Origin: Gammaproteobacteria bacterium
Lineage (GTDB): Bacteria; Pseudomonadota; Gammaproteobacteria; Steroidobacterales; Woeseiaceae
Reading direction: 5' to 3'
Assembly (NCBI GenBank): GCA_013151645.1
Contig: JAADHU010000040.1
Location: 1 to 43,922 of the forward strand
DNA: 43,922 nt
Shown here: one piece after another, positions 8,915-16,496 of the stretch
Numbering within the stretch: the first letter of the stretch is position 1
Layout of the letters: the number at the start of each line of letters is the position of its first letter
Translations under genes and position numbers: made by a program
The notes under the pieces: model-generated
The model's input: only the letters and a program-made list of their open reading frames with translations
Database searches by the model: none
What the model was told of the DNA's origin: nothing

Positions 8915-9172
8915 ATGCAGGACAGCAAAGACGACAATTGGGTAGGTGATTACGGCGTACCTGGCGGGTTGGATTCAAAAGACCCTGCAAACGAAACCGA
9001 TTCACCCGTAGCCCCGTCGGCTGAAGTTGATGGCTGGCAACAATACCGCCACTGGATATCAAAAGCGCCGACTCCTCGCGGCCACCGCACCGGCGTTGAT
9101 CCATCGTTGTACACCTGGAAGGGATATCGCAACTGGAGCGAACAGGTTAAACGAAACTGGTCCGACAGCTAG
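8915..9172 (+). CDS. Small tryptophan-rich protein with repeated W-x2-YR-x-W motif
   Basis: An 85-residue acidic-to-basic soluble protein with no signal peptide or membrane helix. Residues 40-48 (DGWQQYRHW) and 68-74 (WKGYRNW) repeat a W-x2-Y-R-x-W motif, and a further Trp occurs at NWSDS. The N-terminal 35 residues are polar and probably disordered. The ATG at 8915 has GAGG 9 bases upstream. The motif conservation within the protein, the ribosome site and the lack of a competing reading frame argue that it is real. No family was recognised. The region lies between ppnN and the small genes before htpG. Confidence 0.6.
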   Translation: MQDSKDDNWVGDYGVPGGLDSKDPANETDSPVAPSAEVDGWQQYRHWISKAPTPRGHRTGVDPSLYTWKGYRNWSEQVKRNWSDS

Positions 9173-9297
9173 CGAATCTCTGAACGCTTCTGAACTCGTA
9201 CCTTGAATTCAGAGTACCCAGCTTCGTCCGGAACAGGTGCGTCGTTCACCCGGGACATTTCCGTTCACGTGCGACATAATGTTGTTGCGCGCCTGAG

Positions 9298-9312
9298 TCA
9301 CAAAAACTGTGA
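9298..9312. repeat. Inverted repeat TCACA-N5-TGTGA
   Basis: A perfect 5-bp dyad with a 5-base centre, 82 bases upstream of the CRP-type site. The half-sites face outward relative to a CRP site, so it is not itself a canonical CRP site. It may be a second operator or a small hairpin (loop of 5). Confidence 0.3.
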
Positions 9313-9379
9313 TGTTCTACCGCTCAAAAATGTCGACCACTTCGCTCATTCCGAAAAAATATCAGAATCAAAATCAAGC

Positions 9380-9422
9380 TGTGATGCATCTCACGGCGCG
9401 CGAAAAATGGCGGGTCTATAGT
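9380..9422 (+). promoter_or_regulatory. CRP/Vfr/Clp-type site at -41.5 of a predicted sigma70 promoter
   Basis: TGTGA-TGCATC-TCACG (9380-9395) matches the CRP consensus TGTGA-N6-TCACA in nine of ten defined positions. A -10 box TATAGT lies at 9417-9422. A start about 7 bases after it (near 9429) puts the centre of the site at -41.5, the defined position of class II CRP-dependent promoters, in which the activator overlaps a poor -35 (CGGCGC here). The predicted leader to the ATG at 9457 is about 28 bases. The activator identity is inferred from the consensus only. Confidence 0.5.
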
Positions 9423-9456
9423 TTCCTCACTGACGAACGAACCGCGAACTACACGT

Positions 9457-9648
9457 ATGTCCATCAAGTTGTCACAATCCGATTCACCGGTAGCGGGACT
9501 CAAAAATGAAGCATCGCGACAGCGGTGGGAACTGTTTCATCGTGCGATCGCACATGCGAAACAATCGAATTCCGACGCGATGCAGCAGACTTCAAACGGC
9601 GATGGCGAGCCCAAACGACGCCGACCTGTGCTGACGATCGCTAAATAG
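9457..9648 (+). CDS. Small basic protein of unknown function
   Basis: A 63-residue open frame with no membrane helix or signal peptide. A central helix (EASRQRWELFHRAIAHAKQ) is followed by a polar stretch and a basic end (PKRRRPVLTIAK). The ATG at 9457 lies about 28 bases after the predicted CRP-type promoter start, and the next gene begins 15 bases after the stop. No clear ribosome site was found. Reality rests mainly on the promoter position and the absence of a competing frame. No family was recognised. Confidence 0.4.
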   Translation: MSIKLSQSDSPVAGLKNEASRQRWELFHRAIAHAKQSNSDAMQQTSNGDGEPKRRRPVLTIAK

Positions 9649-9663
9649 CCGCCGCTGCCATCC

Positions 9664-9912
9664 ATGGAACGCCTGATTCAATATCTCGATATCCTCGAAG
9701 ACGCCTGGTACGTTGTCGCCCTGCTGGCGGAACGTATTCGCAGAATTGCACTGCAACTAGGCATCTTCGCAATCATGGCGGTAGCAATCGCCCTCGGTGT
9801 CACGCTCGCGCTGAACGTCCCTCCCCTCGGTTTCGCAGTAGCGGCGCTCCTGACCGTTACAGTTCTGTATCGTTCGGCGACGGCGCGCACCTTCGCATTG
9901 CCGCAAAGCTGA
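9664..9912 (+). CDS. Small membrane protein with two helices
   Basis: An 82-residue protein with an amphipathic N-terminus (MERLIQYLDILEDAWYVVAL, then AERIRRIALQ) and two membrane helices at about 32-51 and 54-69 (the second ending with VLYRSA). The arrangement resembles small hypothetical proteins seen in other gammaproteobacteria from memory, which I cannot verify here. It probably shares a transcript with the preceding small gene. The start is the ATG at 9664, without a good ribosome site. No function is assigned. Confidence 0.55.
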   Translation: MERLIQYLDILEDAWYVVALLAERIRRIALQLGIFAIMAVAIALGVTLALNVPPLGFAVAALLTVTVLYRSATARTFALPQS

Positions 9913-10052
9913 CCAAAGAGCCGCTTCAGCACAAGAAAAACGATGCTTCGGTTGCCCGTTGTCACTAGCGTGGCGCGACTTCACTACCTCACGGATCCGC
10001 AGCACCCCCATCCCCGATACCCAACAGCCCCCGCATTGTCGATAGCAAAGGA

Positions 10053-10079
10053 CTTGAAAAGCCCCGACTTGCCCCTATG
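10053..10079 (+). promoter_or_regulatory. Heat-shock (sigma32) promoter of htpG
   Basis: CTTGAAA (10053-10059), a 12-base spacer and CCCCTATG (10072-10079) fit the sigma32 consensus CTTGAAA-N11-16-CCCCATNT closely. It lies about 62 bases upstream of the htpG GTG start, and HtpG is a classical sigma32 target. It also shows that the longer in-frame extension of the htpG frame (from 9943) is not translated as part of HtpG. Confidence 0.75.
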
Positions 10080-10140
10080 GTGTGTCGTTACTCCCGCCTG
10101 CCATAGACGGAAACCAGCTACGCATCAGGAGACAGAATTC

Positions 10141-12039
10141 GTGGGTAAGAAAGCCAATCCGGAAACCATGGGATTTCAGACAGAGGTACGGCAATTGCTG
10201 CATCTCATGATCCACTCGCTCTATAGCAACAAGGAGATCTTCCTGCGGGAACTGATTTCCAACGCGTCGGATGCGGTGGACAAACTTCGCTTTGAGGCAC
10301 TGGCAAATCCGGATTTACTGACGGGCGATTCCGAGCTGAATATTCGCGTTGTACTGGACAAGGAGGCGAAGACGATCGCGATTACCGACAATGGAATTGG
10401 CATGTCGCGCGATGATTTGATCGAGAACCTCGGCACTATAGCGAAATCGGGAACGGCTGATTTCCTGCAGCAAATGACGGGCGATGACAAAAAGGATGCC
10501 CAGCTGATTGGTCAGTTTGGCGTTGGTTTTTACTCGTCCTTCATCGTGGCGGACAAAGTAGTCGTAGAAACACGGCGCGCAGACCTGGAGGCAACGGATG
10601 CCGTTCGCTGGGAGTCGGACGGGCAGGGTGAGTTTACCGTCGAACCCATTGAGCGAGAGGAGCGTGGTACGACCGTTACCTTGCACCTGAAAGAGAGCGA
10701 AGCGGAGTTTTCTGAGGCCCTGCGACTGGAAACCCTGATCCGCAAATACTCTGATCACATTGCTTTCCCTGTACTGCTCGAGGACACGACGGACGATGAG
10801 AAAGGGTCGCGGACTGTGAACTCTGCGACGGCGTTGTGGATGAGGTCGCGGTCGGAAATCGATGACGATGAATACAAGGAGTTCTACAAGTACCTTTCAC
10901 ATGATTTTGTGGATCCCCTGATCTGGAGCCACAACCGGGTGGAAGGCAAGCGGGAGTACACGAGCCTGCTTTATATTCCGGCTCAGGCGCCCTTTGATTT
11001 GTGGAACCGGGAAGCGCCGCGGGGCTTGAAACTTTACGTGCAACGCGTCTTTATCATGGACGATGCGGAGCAATTCCTGCCGCTATACCTGCGGTTCGTC
11101 AAGGGCGTTATCGACGCCTCTGATTTGCCGCTTAATGTGTCGCGTGAGTTATTGCAAAACAACCCGCAACTGGCGGCGATGAAAACGGCTATGACGCGAC
11201 GCATCCTGGATATGCTGGCGAAGCTTGCGGGAGCCGAATCGAAAGAAGGCCGAGAGATCTATCAGAAGTTCTGGAAGGAGTTCGGCCAGGTCATCAAAGA
11301 GGGCGTCGTCGAAGATTCTCAAAATACAGACAAGTTGATGAAACTGCTTCGATTTACGACAACACACAGCGAAGGCGACCGTCAGGATCAGTCCTTATCG
11401 GACTATGTGGGACGTGCGGCACCGGAACAGGACAAGATCTACTATTTGCTGGCCGATAACCATGCGACAGCGAAATCGAGTCCACACCTGGAACAGTTGA
11501 CCAAGAACGGCATCGAGGTGTTGTTACTCGCGGATAGAATTGATCCGTGGATGGTTGATCATCTGTCCGAATTTGAGGGCAAGAGTTTTCAGGATGTCGG
11601 CCGTGGTCAGTTGCCATTGCCTGAGGGCGACGGCGCTGTCACGCAAGAGACGATGAACGAGGAGTACAAGCCGCTGCTGAAGAAAGTCCAGAAGAAACTC
11701 AAGGATCGAATCGCCACAGTGAATGTCAGTCAACGACTCATCGACTCGCCGGCATGCGTGGTCACGGCTGAGCAGGATTTGACGCCGCAGCTTAGACGCA
11801 TGCTGGAAGCGAGTGGACAGCAACTGCCTGATTCGAAGCCGAACTTTGAGATAAACGTCGAACATCCGCTGGTGCAAAGACTGGCGACCGAAAAAGATGA
11901 CGAGCGCTTCGGACAACTATCGAATATTCTGCTTGATCATGCGCTGTTGGCGGAAGGTGCGCAGCTTGAAAATCCTGCTGCTTATGTGCAGCGAATGAAC
12001 AGTCTGTTGCTGGAACTGGATGCGCACGGGACGAAATAA
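10141..12039 (+). CDS. htpG: Molecular chaperone HtpG (Hsp90)
   Basis: A 632-residue bacterial Hsp90, an ATP-dependent dimeric chaperone of the cytoplasm that acts late in folding with the DnaK system. The N-terminal ATPase domain shows [34 protein letters not shown], the ATP site [20 protein letters not shown] and [16 protein letters not shown]. The middle domain contains [10 protein letters not shown] and [11 protein letters not shown], and the C-terminal dimerisation domain ends in NSLLLELD. The open frame extends upstream to 9943, but the GTG at 10141 is chosen because AGGAG precedes it by 9 bases and the family N-terminus begins 10 residues later. The sigma32 promoter at 10053-10079 lies between the two starts. 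Length matches E. coli HtpG (624 residues). Confidence 0.96.
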   Translation: MGKKANPETMGFQTEVRQLLHLMIHSLYSNKEIFLRELISNASDAVDKLRFEALANPDLLTGDSELNIRVVLDKEAKTIAITDNGIGMSRDDLIENLGTIAKSGTADFLQQMTGDDKKDAQLIGQFGVGFYSSFIVADKVVVETRRADLEATDAVRWESDGQGEFTVEPIEREERGTTVTLHLKESEAEFSEALRLETLIRKYSDHIAFPVLLEDTTDDEKGSRTVNSATALWMRSRSEIDDDEYKEFYKYLSHDFVDPLIWSHNRVEGKREYTSLLYIPAQAPFDLWNREAPRGLKLYVQRVFIMDDAEQFLPLYLRFVKGVIDASDLPLNVSRELLQNNPQLAAMKTAMTRRILDMLAKLAGAESKEGREIYQKFWKEFGQVIKEGVVEDSQNTDKLMKLLRFTTTHSEGDRQDQSLSDYVGRAAPEQDKIYYLLADNHATAKSSPHLEQLTKNGIEVLLLADRIDPWMVDHLSEFEGKSFQDVGRGQLPLPEGDGAVTQETMNEEYKPLLKKVQKKLKDRIATVNVSQRLIDSPACVVTAEQDLTPQLRRMLEASGQQLPDSKPNFEINVEHPLVQRLATEKDDERFGQLSNILLDHALLAEGAQLENPAAYVQRMNSLLLELDAHGTK

Positions 12040-12116
12040 TACGTCCTGGCCGGGAGCCTGTGCAGCAGGCGGATCACCGGCCGGAATACAGTTTTGACCG
12101 GCGAGGTTTACAGAAG

Positions 12117-12515
12117 ATGACCAGCGACGCGACCGAAGATACCGACCTCAGATCCCGCCTCACGGAGGAGCAATTCGAGGTGACGCAAAGCCAGGCGACC
12201 GAAAGGCCGTTTACGGGAAAATATGTCGACAATACCGACGACGGCACCTATCGATGTATCTGTTGTGGCGCGGAACTCTTCAGTTCAGAGAATAAATACG
12301 CTTCGGGATCGGGCTGGCCCAGTTTCTGGCTGCCATTGGCGGGCGACAACGTGCGCACGGTAAAGGACATGAGTCACGGGATGGTTCGAACAGAGGTTAC
12401 CTGCAATCGTTGCGACGCCCATCTTGGGCACGTGTTTGAGGACGGCCCGCAACCTTCGGGGCTACGTTACTGCATCAATTCAGCCGCGCTCGACTTTGAA
12501 AAATCGGACCATTAA
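12117..12515 (+). CDS. msrB: Peptide-methionine (R)-S-oxide reductase MsrB
   Basis: A 132-residue MsrB that reduces methionine-R-sulfoxide in proteins, with thioredoxin as electron donor. The structural zinc ligands are visible as C47 and C50 (CICC) and C96 and C99 ([12 protein letters not shown]). The catalytic cysteine is C119 in [11 protein letters not shown], and the fold signatures GSGWPSFW and EVTCNRC are intact. The start at 12117 is preferred over the frame's upstream candidates because GAGG lies about 12 bases before it and family length is about 130 residues. It follows htpG by 77 bases, which suggests a stress-related grouping; whether they share a transcript is not shown. Confidence 0.95.
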   Translation: MTSDATEDTDLRSRLTEEQFEVTQSQATERPFTGKYVDNTDDGTYRCICCGAELFSSENKYASGSGWPSFWLPLAGDNVRTVKDMSHGMVRTEVTCNRCDAHLGHVFEDGPQPSGLRYCINSAALDFEKSDH

Positions 12516-12557
12516 TATCGATCCGATATCGACCACTTTTGGAACCAAGGACTGACA

Positions 12558-13091
12558 ATGAAAAGTATAAAACGGGTTTTCCTGCTTACCTCACTCATGC
12601 TGTTTGCCGCCTGCAGTCAGGAGCCTGCCGGGGACAGTAGCAACGACGGCAACGACAGCACCGGTAGCGCTGACATCGCACCCAACATTGGGCCGATGGT
12701 TGCCAATCCGGTGGTCGTCGAGGTTGTGCCGGGCCTGACAATGCGGATATTGCGCGAGGGAAAAGGTGCCGTCGCGGTGCCCGGCCAGGTTGTGACAGTG
12801 CACTATACCGGCTGGTTGCATGACCCGGATGCCGAGAATGCACGCGGTCAAAAATTTGACAGTTCGGTTGATCGTGACCAGTACTTCGAGTTTCCCCTGG
12901 GTGCAGAAAGAGTCATCAAAGGATGGGACAGTGGCGTGGCCGGCATGAAGGTTGGTGAGATTCGCGAGCTGACCATTGCACCGGAAATGGCCTACGGTGA
13001 CCGGGGAGCGGGCAGTATCATCGTGCCGGGTTCTACGCTGGTATTCGAAGTCGAGCTGGCTGGCCTGAGCGGCGGGGAGCCACAGCAGTAG
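12558..13091 (+). CDS. FKBP-type peptidyl-prolyl isomerase, lipoprotein
   Basis: A 177-residue protein with a lipoprotein signal (lipobox LFAAC, C19) and a low-complexity Ser/Gly/Asp/Asn linker, followed by a single FKBP domain (about residues 60-172). Conserved FKBP blocks are VTVHYTGWLHD, KFDSSVDRDQYFEFPLG, VIKGWDSGVAGMKVGE and MAYGDRGAGSIIVPGSTLVFEVEL. It would catalyse cis-trans isomerisation of proline bonds in the periplasm, anchored to a membrane. The short Fkl-like form lacks the long N-terminal dimerisation domain of FkpA. It converges on the OmpA-like gene with 8 bases between stops. Confidence 0.92.
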   Translation: MKSIKRVFLLTSLMLFAACSQEPAGDSSNDGNDSTGSADIAPNIGPMVANPVVVEVVPGLTMRILREGKGAVAVPGQVVTVHYTGWLHDPDAENARGQKFDSSVDRDQYFEFPLGAERVIKGWDSGVAGMKVGEIRELTIAPEMAYGDRGAGSIIVPGSTLVFEVELAGLSGGEPQQ

Positions 13092-13099
13092 ACAGGCCT

Positions 13100-13939
13100 T
13101 CAGGGCACGATCATTTCGAGCTCGACGCGGCGGCTCATTTGCCGGGAAACAGCGTTGGACGACACGTGATCGGATGCCGGGCCGACAGCAACGGCGTCTT
13201 CAAACTGCTCTGCAGGCACCCCTCGCCCGGTCATGTAATCGATAACGCTCAGCGCACGCGCGCGGCCCAGCGTCTGATTGGCCGCGGCGTCGCCGCGACC
13301 GTCGGTATGCCCGCTGACACGAATTCTGGTCTCCGGGCAGTCCACCGCGATTTCAACCAGCGCATCGAGCAGTGCCAGCGCATTCGGGCCGAAATCGGTC
13401 GCCGATACCGCGAATCCGATCGTGCCGCTTTTCCCGGTCACCCTGAAGCGTGCCTGGCATAACTCGTCAAACGATCTGTTTGCATCGATGCCGGAAACGT
13501 TCGATCTTACGGACATATTGTCAAGCAACGCCGATTCGATTCGTCGCAGTGCCGCGGCGTAGTCGCCTGGACGGGTGCTGACGCCTTCAATGCTGACGAG
13601 CGAGGCCGTGATACTCGCTCGCGCTGCGTCCGTCTGTGCGACTGCGCGTAGTACCAGTTCCGTGACCAGCGCCCATCCCGGTGGCGCGGCTATACCGCTG
13701 TCCAGATCCATAACGATCGTCGCGTTGCCAAAATAGCGCTGCGCCGTCCGCCGTAAGATGACTTCGTGCGCGGTGGAGCTGGCTATTCCCCGGATCTGGA
13801 GTGTCTGCGAATTCTTATAGATCGTCAGGACCAATGGCGTATCGGGAGGATTTTCCGTTGTTCCGGCGGTATCCATGGAAGCGGGCAGCAGCTGCGTTGC
13901 CGCGATAATGGCAACGGTGGTGAGGAACAGGTTGCGCAT
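13100..13939 (-). CDS. Exported OmpA-family (peptidoglycan-binding) protein
   Basis: A 279-residue protein with an N-terminal signal peptide (about residues 1-20) and a C-terminal OmpA-like domain (about 165-278). The peptidoglycan-binding signature is SGHTDGRGDAAANQTLGRAR with D213 and R226 at the expected positions. The N-terminal half (LQIRGIASSTAHEVILRRTA) resembles a BON-like repeat as found in OmpATb/ArfA-type proteins; this is inference. It would bind the peptidoglycan stem peptide in the periplasm. Its ATG lies 3 bases after the stop of the coiled-coil membrane protein, so the two are co-transcribed. Confidence 0.85.
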   Translation of the reverse strand: MRNLFLTTVAIIAATQLLPASMDTAGTTENPPDTPLVLTIYKNSQTLQIRGIASSTAHEVILRRTAQRYFGNATIVMDLDSGIAAPPGWALVTELVLRAVAQTDAARASITASLVSIEGVSTRPGDYAAALRRIESALLDNMSVRSNVSGIDANRSFDELCQARFRVTGKSGTIGFAVSATDFGPNALALLDALVEIAVDCPETRIRVSGHTDGRGDAAANQTLGRARALSVIDYMTGRGVPAEQFEDAVAVGPASDHVSSNAVSRQMSRRVELEMIVP

Positions 13940-13942
13940 CGG

Positions 13943-14998
13943 CTAGCCGGGATGGCTATTTTTCTGGTGTTCCAGAGTACGCGCCTGACCGACCCAGTCT
14001 TCCCGATAGATTCGACTGCGAAAGCCTCTTAGTTGCTGTGCGACACGATCGATGTCGAACTCGCTCATCTCCGCGATCTGACCGAATCGAAAAATGCCGA
14101 GATTATTCAAGGTCTTTTCGATAGCGGGCCCAATGCCCCGAATCAGCCGCAGGTCATCGATCTGCGGGCTGTCCGAACGACTCAATCCGGATTCATCGAA
14201 GTCATCCGGTTCGTCCTCGTCGATCGCCGCGTTTTCCGACAGCCGCGCGCTTGAGCGATCATTCGACCCCGGCTGATCGCCATTTACTTTCGTTTCGGGC
14301 GGGCTTCCTATCTCTGAAAGAGTGTGTTCAGCGGTTTCCTCATACTGGTCGTTGCTGGCATTGAGGCCGTTAGTGATGGTATTGCTTGCGACGGCCTCGA
14401 TGCGGGTTTGATTCGACGCCAGCTGGCTTTCCAGCTCATCGATGCGCCCTTTCGCGTTGTTGAGTTGCGCCTCGATTTCCTTGGCCTCAAGATCACGTTT
14501 TCGAAACCGTTCAACCAGGGGCGGCACACGATCCTGCCAGGTTTGCAATTCACGACTGAGATAAAAAATCTTGTCGTCCTTTTGCTTGATGCTGTGGCTG
14601 ATCCCGGTGGTATTTTCTGCGCTGCTGTCGAGCTTGCTCTGCAACTTGTCGCGTTGTTTAACCGCCCGGTCCAGATCGCCGCGAATGTCCTTGAGTTGAC
14701 GTTGCAGCTTGTCGCGGCGTTCGAAGGTTTCTTTGAGTGCGTCCGAGAGTTCCTGCGCGCGCATCTTGGAGTCTTTGTGCGATGCTTGATTTTCGCTAAT
14801 TTGCTCCATCAAACTTTTGTTTTGTTGCGCGAGCCGTTCATGTTCGGACCGTTGCGCAGCTATTTGCTCTTGCCACCCGGCATTGATGGCGATTTTCTCT
14901 TTTGTGGACCGGCTGCCTCTTGCCAACCAGCCGAGGACCAAGCCTAAGAGCAATAAAATCCCCAACAGGCCGTACTCGACTGCAGTTAAATCAGGCAT
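13943..14998 (-). CDS. Membrane-anchored coiled-coil protein with C-terminal helix-hairpin domain
   Basis: A 351-residue protein with one N-terminal membrane helix (about residues 9-27, ending GWLARGSR), a long coiled coil (about 35-205, rich in E, K, Q and R with heptad spacing) and an acidic linker. The C-terminal domain of about 60 residues includes LRLIRGIGPAIEKTLNNLGI, which resembles the helix-hairpin-helix fold of the COG3743 group (often annotated as a predicted 5' DNA nuclease or flap-endonuclease-like domain). The topology places the coiled coil and hairpin domain in the cytoplasm, suggesting a tether between the membrane and DNA or another partner; this is inference. It is first in a two-gene operon with the OmpA-like protein. 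Confidence 0.7.
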   Translation of the reverse strand: MPDLTAVEYGLLGILLLLGLVLGWLARGSRSTKEKIAINAGWQEQIAAQRSEHERLAQQNKSLMEQISENQASHKDSKMRAQELSDALKETFERRDKLQRQLKDIRGDLDRAVKQRDKLQSKLDSSAENTTGISHSIKQKDDKIFYLSRELQTWQDRVPPLVERFRKRDLEAKEIEAQLNNAKGRIDELESQLASNQTRIEAVASNTITNGLNASNDQYEETAEHTLSEIGSPPETKVNGDQPGSNDRSSARLSENAAIDEDEPDDFDESGLSRSDSPQIDDLRLIRGIGPAIEKTLNNLGIFRFGQIAEMSEFDIDRVAQQLRGFRSRIYREDWVGQARTLEHQKNSHPG

Positions 14999-15124
14999 TG
15001 GCAGGTCCTATTCAAGCTTCGGTGAACGGGCAATAATGTTTATAAGGTCATAATTTTACACGAATAACAAGCGGATAGGCCACGCCGCGTCACGGAATCG
15101 AATACCGCTACCGGCTATCACGAC

Positions 15125-15157
15125 GAATTGTGCGGACCGGCCGGCGGGCAGTATACA
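15125..15157 (+). promoter_or_regulatory. Predicted sigma70 promoter
   Basis: A -10 box TATACA (15152-15157, continuing into AT) and a -35-like TTGTGC (15128-15133) are separated by 18 bases. Transcription would begin near 15164-15166, immediately before the ATG of the short leader ORF at 15168, and would serve the hydrolase gene downstream. The GC-rich spacer is unlike the flanking AT-rich sequence. Confidence 0.45.
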
Positions 15158-15167
15158 ATGCCGCTTC

Positions 15168-15272
15168 ATGAGCGTACTTGACGAAAGCACTGTGATCGGC
15201 GGCCGTTTGGCAGCGAACGCTCGCCGGCAATTTTGCCTGGCTGGCTTATGGACCGGCATCGTCGGGTATTGA
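15168..15272 (+). CDS. Possible 34-residue leader peptide
   Basis: An ATG at 15168 opens a 34-codon frame (begins MSVLDESTVIGGRL) that ends with TGA at 15270-15272, two bases before the ATG proposed for the hydrolase at 15275. The predicted transcription start lies almost at the ATG, so it would be leaderless or nearly so. No ribosome site could fit upstream. It is included as a candidate; it could equally be non-coding leader. Confidence 0.25.
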   Translation: MSVLDESTVIGGRLAANARRQFCLAGLWTGIVGY

Positions 15273-15274
15273 AA

Positions 15275-15922
15275 ATGCCGCCGTCGCCGCAGTCTGAAGC
15301 GCTTTTTCTCGATGGGCCGGCTGGTAGCCTCGAGGGTCTTCTGGAATTGCCAGTGCAGGGCGCACCTCATGCAGTGGCTGTCGTGTGCCACCCGCATCCA
15401 CTGCATGGCGGCACTCTGCAGAATAAAGTCGCCCACACGTTATCCAGGGCGTTTGTGTTGCAGGAATTCGCCGTCCTGAGATTCAATTTTCGCGGCGTCG
15501 GAAAGAGTGAGGGAGAATTCGACAACGGCGATGGTGAGCGCCTGGACGTGTCATGCGCCGTCGATTTCATGCGCGCTCGCTTTCCCGGAATACCTCTGTG
15601 GCTGGGTGGTTTTTCGTTCGGCGCCGCCATGGTCGTGGCCGTTGCGGATGAATTGAAGGCGGCCGGATTGGTGAGTATTGCACCGCCGGTATCTCGCCTG
15701 GCCAGCGACGAACGGGCGTGGCCGGTATGTCCGTGGCTCATCGTACACGGTGAAGATGATGAGCTTGTGGACATCGATGACACCCTCGAATGGGTGAATT
15801 CGATGTCGCCGGGACCGGAGTTGTGCGTGTTTCCCGATACCAGCCATTTTTTTCACGGCAAACTGATCAAGTTGCGCGAAGTGATCGTCGCGTTCGTGGG
15901 CAAGCACACGAGCAGGGCATAA
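15275..15922 (+). CDS. Alpha/beta hydrolase (COG2945-type)
   Basis: A 215-residue single-domain alpha/beta hydrolase. The nucleophile elbow is GFSFG (S114), the acid is likely D162 (HGEDDELVD) and the base is H191 or H194 (TSHFFHG). The oxyanion region shows CHPHPLHGGTLQNK and the strand LRFNFRGVGKSEG, both typical of the COG2945 group of predicted hydrolases. The substrate is unknown. The frame is open back to a TTG at 15233, with in-frame ATGs at 15248 and 15275; 15275 is chosen because family members begin a few residues before the SEALFLDGPAG strand. None has a strong ribosome site. Its stop lies at the edge of a shared terminator with the HU gene. Confidence 0.85.
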   Translation: MPPSPQSEALFLDGPAGSLEGLLELPVQGAPHAVAVVCHPHPLHGGTLQNKVAHTLSRAFVLQEFAVLRFNFRGVGKSEGEFDNGDGERLDVSCAVDFMRARFPGIPLWLGGFSFGAAMVVAVADELKAAGLVSIAPPVSRLASDERAWPVCPWLIVHGEDDELVDIDDTLEWVNSMSPGPELCVFPDTSHFFHGKLIKLREVIVAFVGKHTSRA

Positions 15923-15949
15923 AAAAACCGGGCACATGGCCCGGCTTTT
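15921..15949. terminator. Bidirectional rho-independent terminator
   Basis: A 6-bp GC stem (CCGGGC 15928-15933 and GCCCGG 15939-15944, 5-base loop) is flanked by seven A on the left and four T on the right, so it can terminate transcription from both strands. It separates the convergent hydrolase (+) and HU-type (-) genes. Confidence 0.8.
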
Positions 15950-15973
15950 CTGTTCAGGTCAGCGATTGCTGGC

Positions 15974-16312
15974 TTAAACCATGTCCTTTAGACCCTTCAA
16001 CGCAACAACCTTGACGGTTTTTGACGCAGGCTTGGCCTTGAACATCATTTCTTCACCGGTGAACGGGTTGACGCCCTTTCTGGCTTTTCTTGCCGGCTTC
16101 TTCACGACGCGCATCTTCATGAGGCCCGGAATGGTGAACATTCCCGGAGCCGCTCGCCCGCCCAGATTCTTCTTGATGAGGTCCGAGAGGGTATCGAAAA
16201 CGGCCGCGACGTCTTTCTTGGTCAGGCCGGTTGTGTCGGCGAGGTGTGCATAAATTTCGGATTTTGTTGGCGGCTTCTTGGTATTTGTGCCGGCCTTTTT
16301 CTTTGCTGCCAT
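15974..16312 (-). CDS. HU/IHF-family DNA-binding protein
   Basis: A 112-residue nucleoid protein of the HU/IHF family that bends and wraps DNA. It begins with a Lys-rich tail (MAAKKKAGTNTKK), longer than in E. coli HU (90 residues). The core shows the helical part (SEIYAHLADTTGLTKKDVA) and the beta-arm with GVNPFTGEEMMFKAKPASK in place of the usual GRNPQTGEE. Its ribosome site AAGGAGT lies 10 bases before the ATG at 16312. A GC hairpin in the leader (16342-16356) may affect expression. Divergent from canonical HupA/HupB; similar long variants occur in other gammaproteobacteria from memory. Confidence 0.88.
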   Translation of the reverse strand: MAAKKKAGTNTKKPPTKSEIYAHLADTTGLTKKDVAAVFDTLSDLIKKNLGGRAAPGMFTIPGLMKMRVVKKPARKARKGVNPFTGEEMMFKAKPASKTVKVVALKGLKDMV

Positions 16313-16341
16313 GAAAAAATGACTCCTTAAAAATTACGAAA

Positions 16342-16356
16342 GCGGGCTACGCCCGC
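16342..16356 (-). promoter_or_regulatory. Leader hairpin upstream of the HU-type gene
   Basis: A perfect 6-bp stem (GCGGGC/GCCCGC) with a 3-base loop. On the minus strand it is followed by a T-rich run and then the AAGGAGT ribosome site of the HU-type gene, about 30 bases before its ATG. It may be an attenuator or mRNA-stabilising structure, or a weak terminator. Confidence 0.4.
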
Positions 16357-16496
16357 ATAAAATTCTGCGCGACGATACCACAAGAGATACTGCTTGGTAA
16401 GACTAAACGAAGGCTTTATAGGATCGCACGCCTGTATTTTTCCCGCAGGAAATGCGTAGTCCGACGATGCTATCAGTAACTGGTGTTGCCGATGAA

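Larger units (their letters stand above)
9173..9456. other. Regulatory region with two TCACA/TGTGA dyads
   Basis: A gap of 284 bases with no credible gene. Short open frames here have no ribosome site and overlap the promoter. It contains an inverted repeat TCACA-N5-TGTGA at 9298-9312, an AT-rich run at 9355-9375, and the CRP-type site and promoter listed separately at 9380-9422. Confidence 0.45.

Noticed and set aside
9203-9509. Two overlapping short open frames (9203-9421 and 9309-9509)
   Set aside because: They lack ribosome sites, cover the predicted CRP-type promoter and have amino-acid compositions without a plausible fold.
9943-10140. In-frame upstream extension of htpG
   Set aside because: It crosses the sigma32 promoter, and the family N-terminus and ribosome site fix the start at 10141.
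12040-12116. GC-rich palindromes between htpG and msrB as a terminator
   Set aside because: Stems are short, overlapping and without a T-run; evidence is too weak to call.
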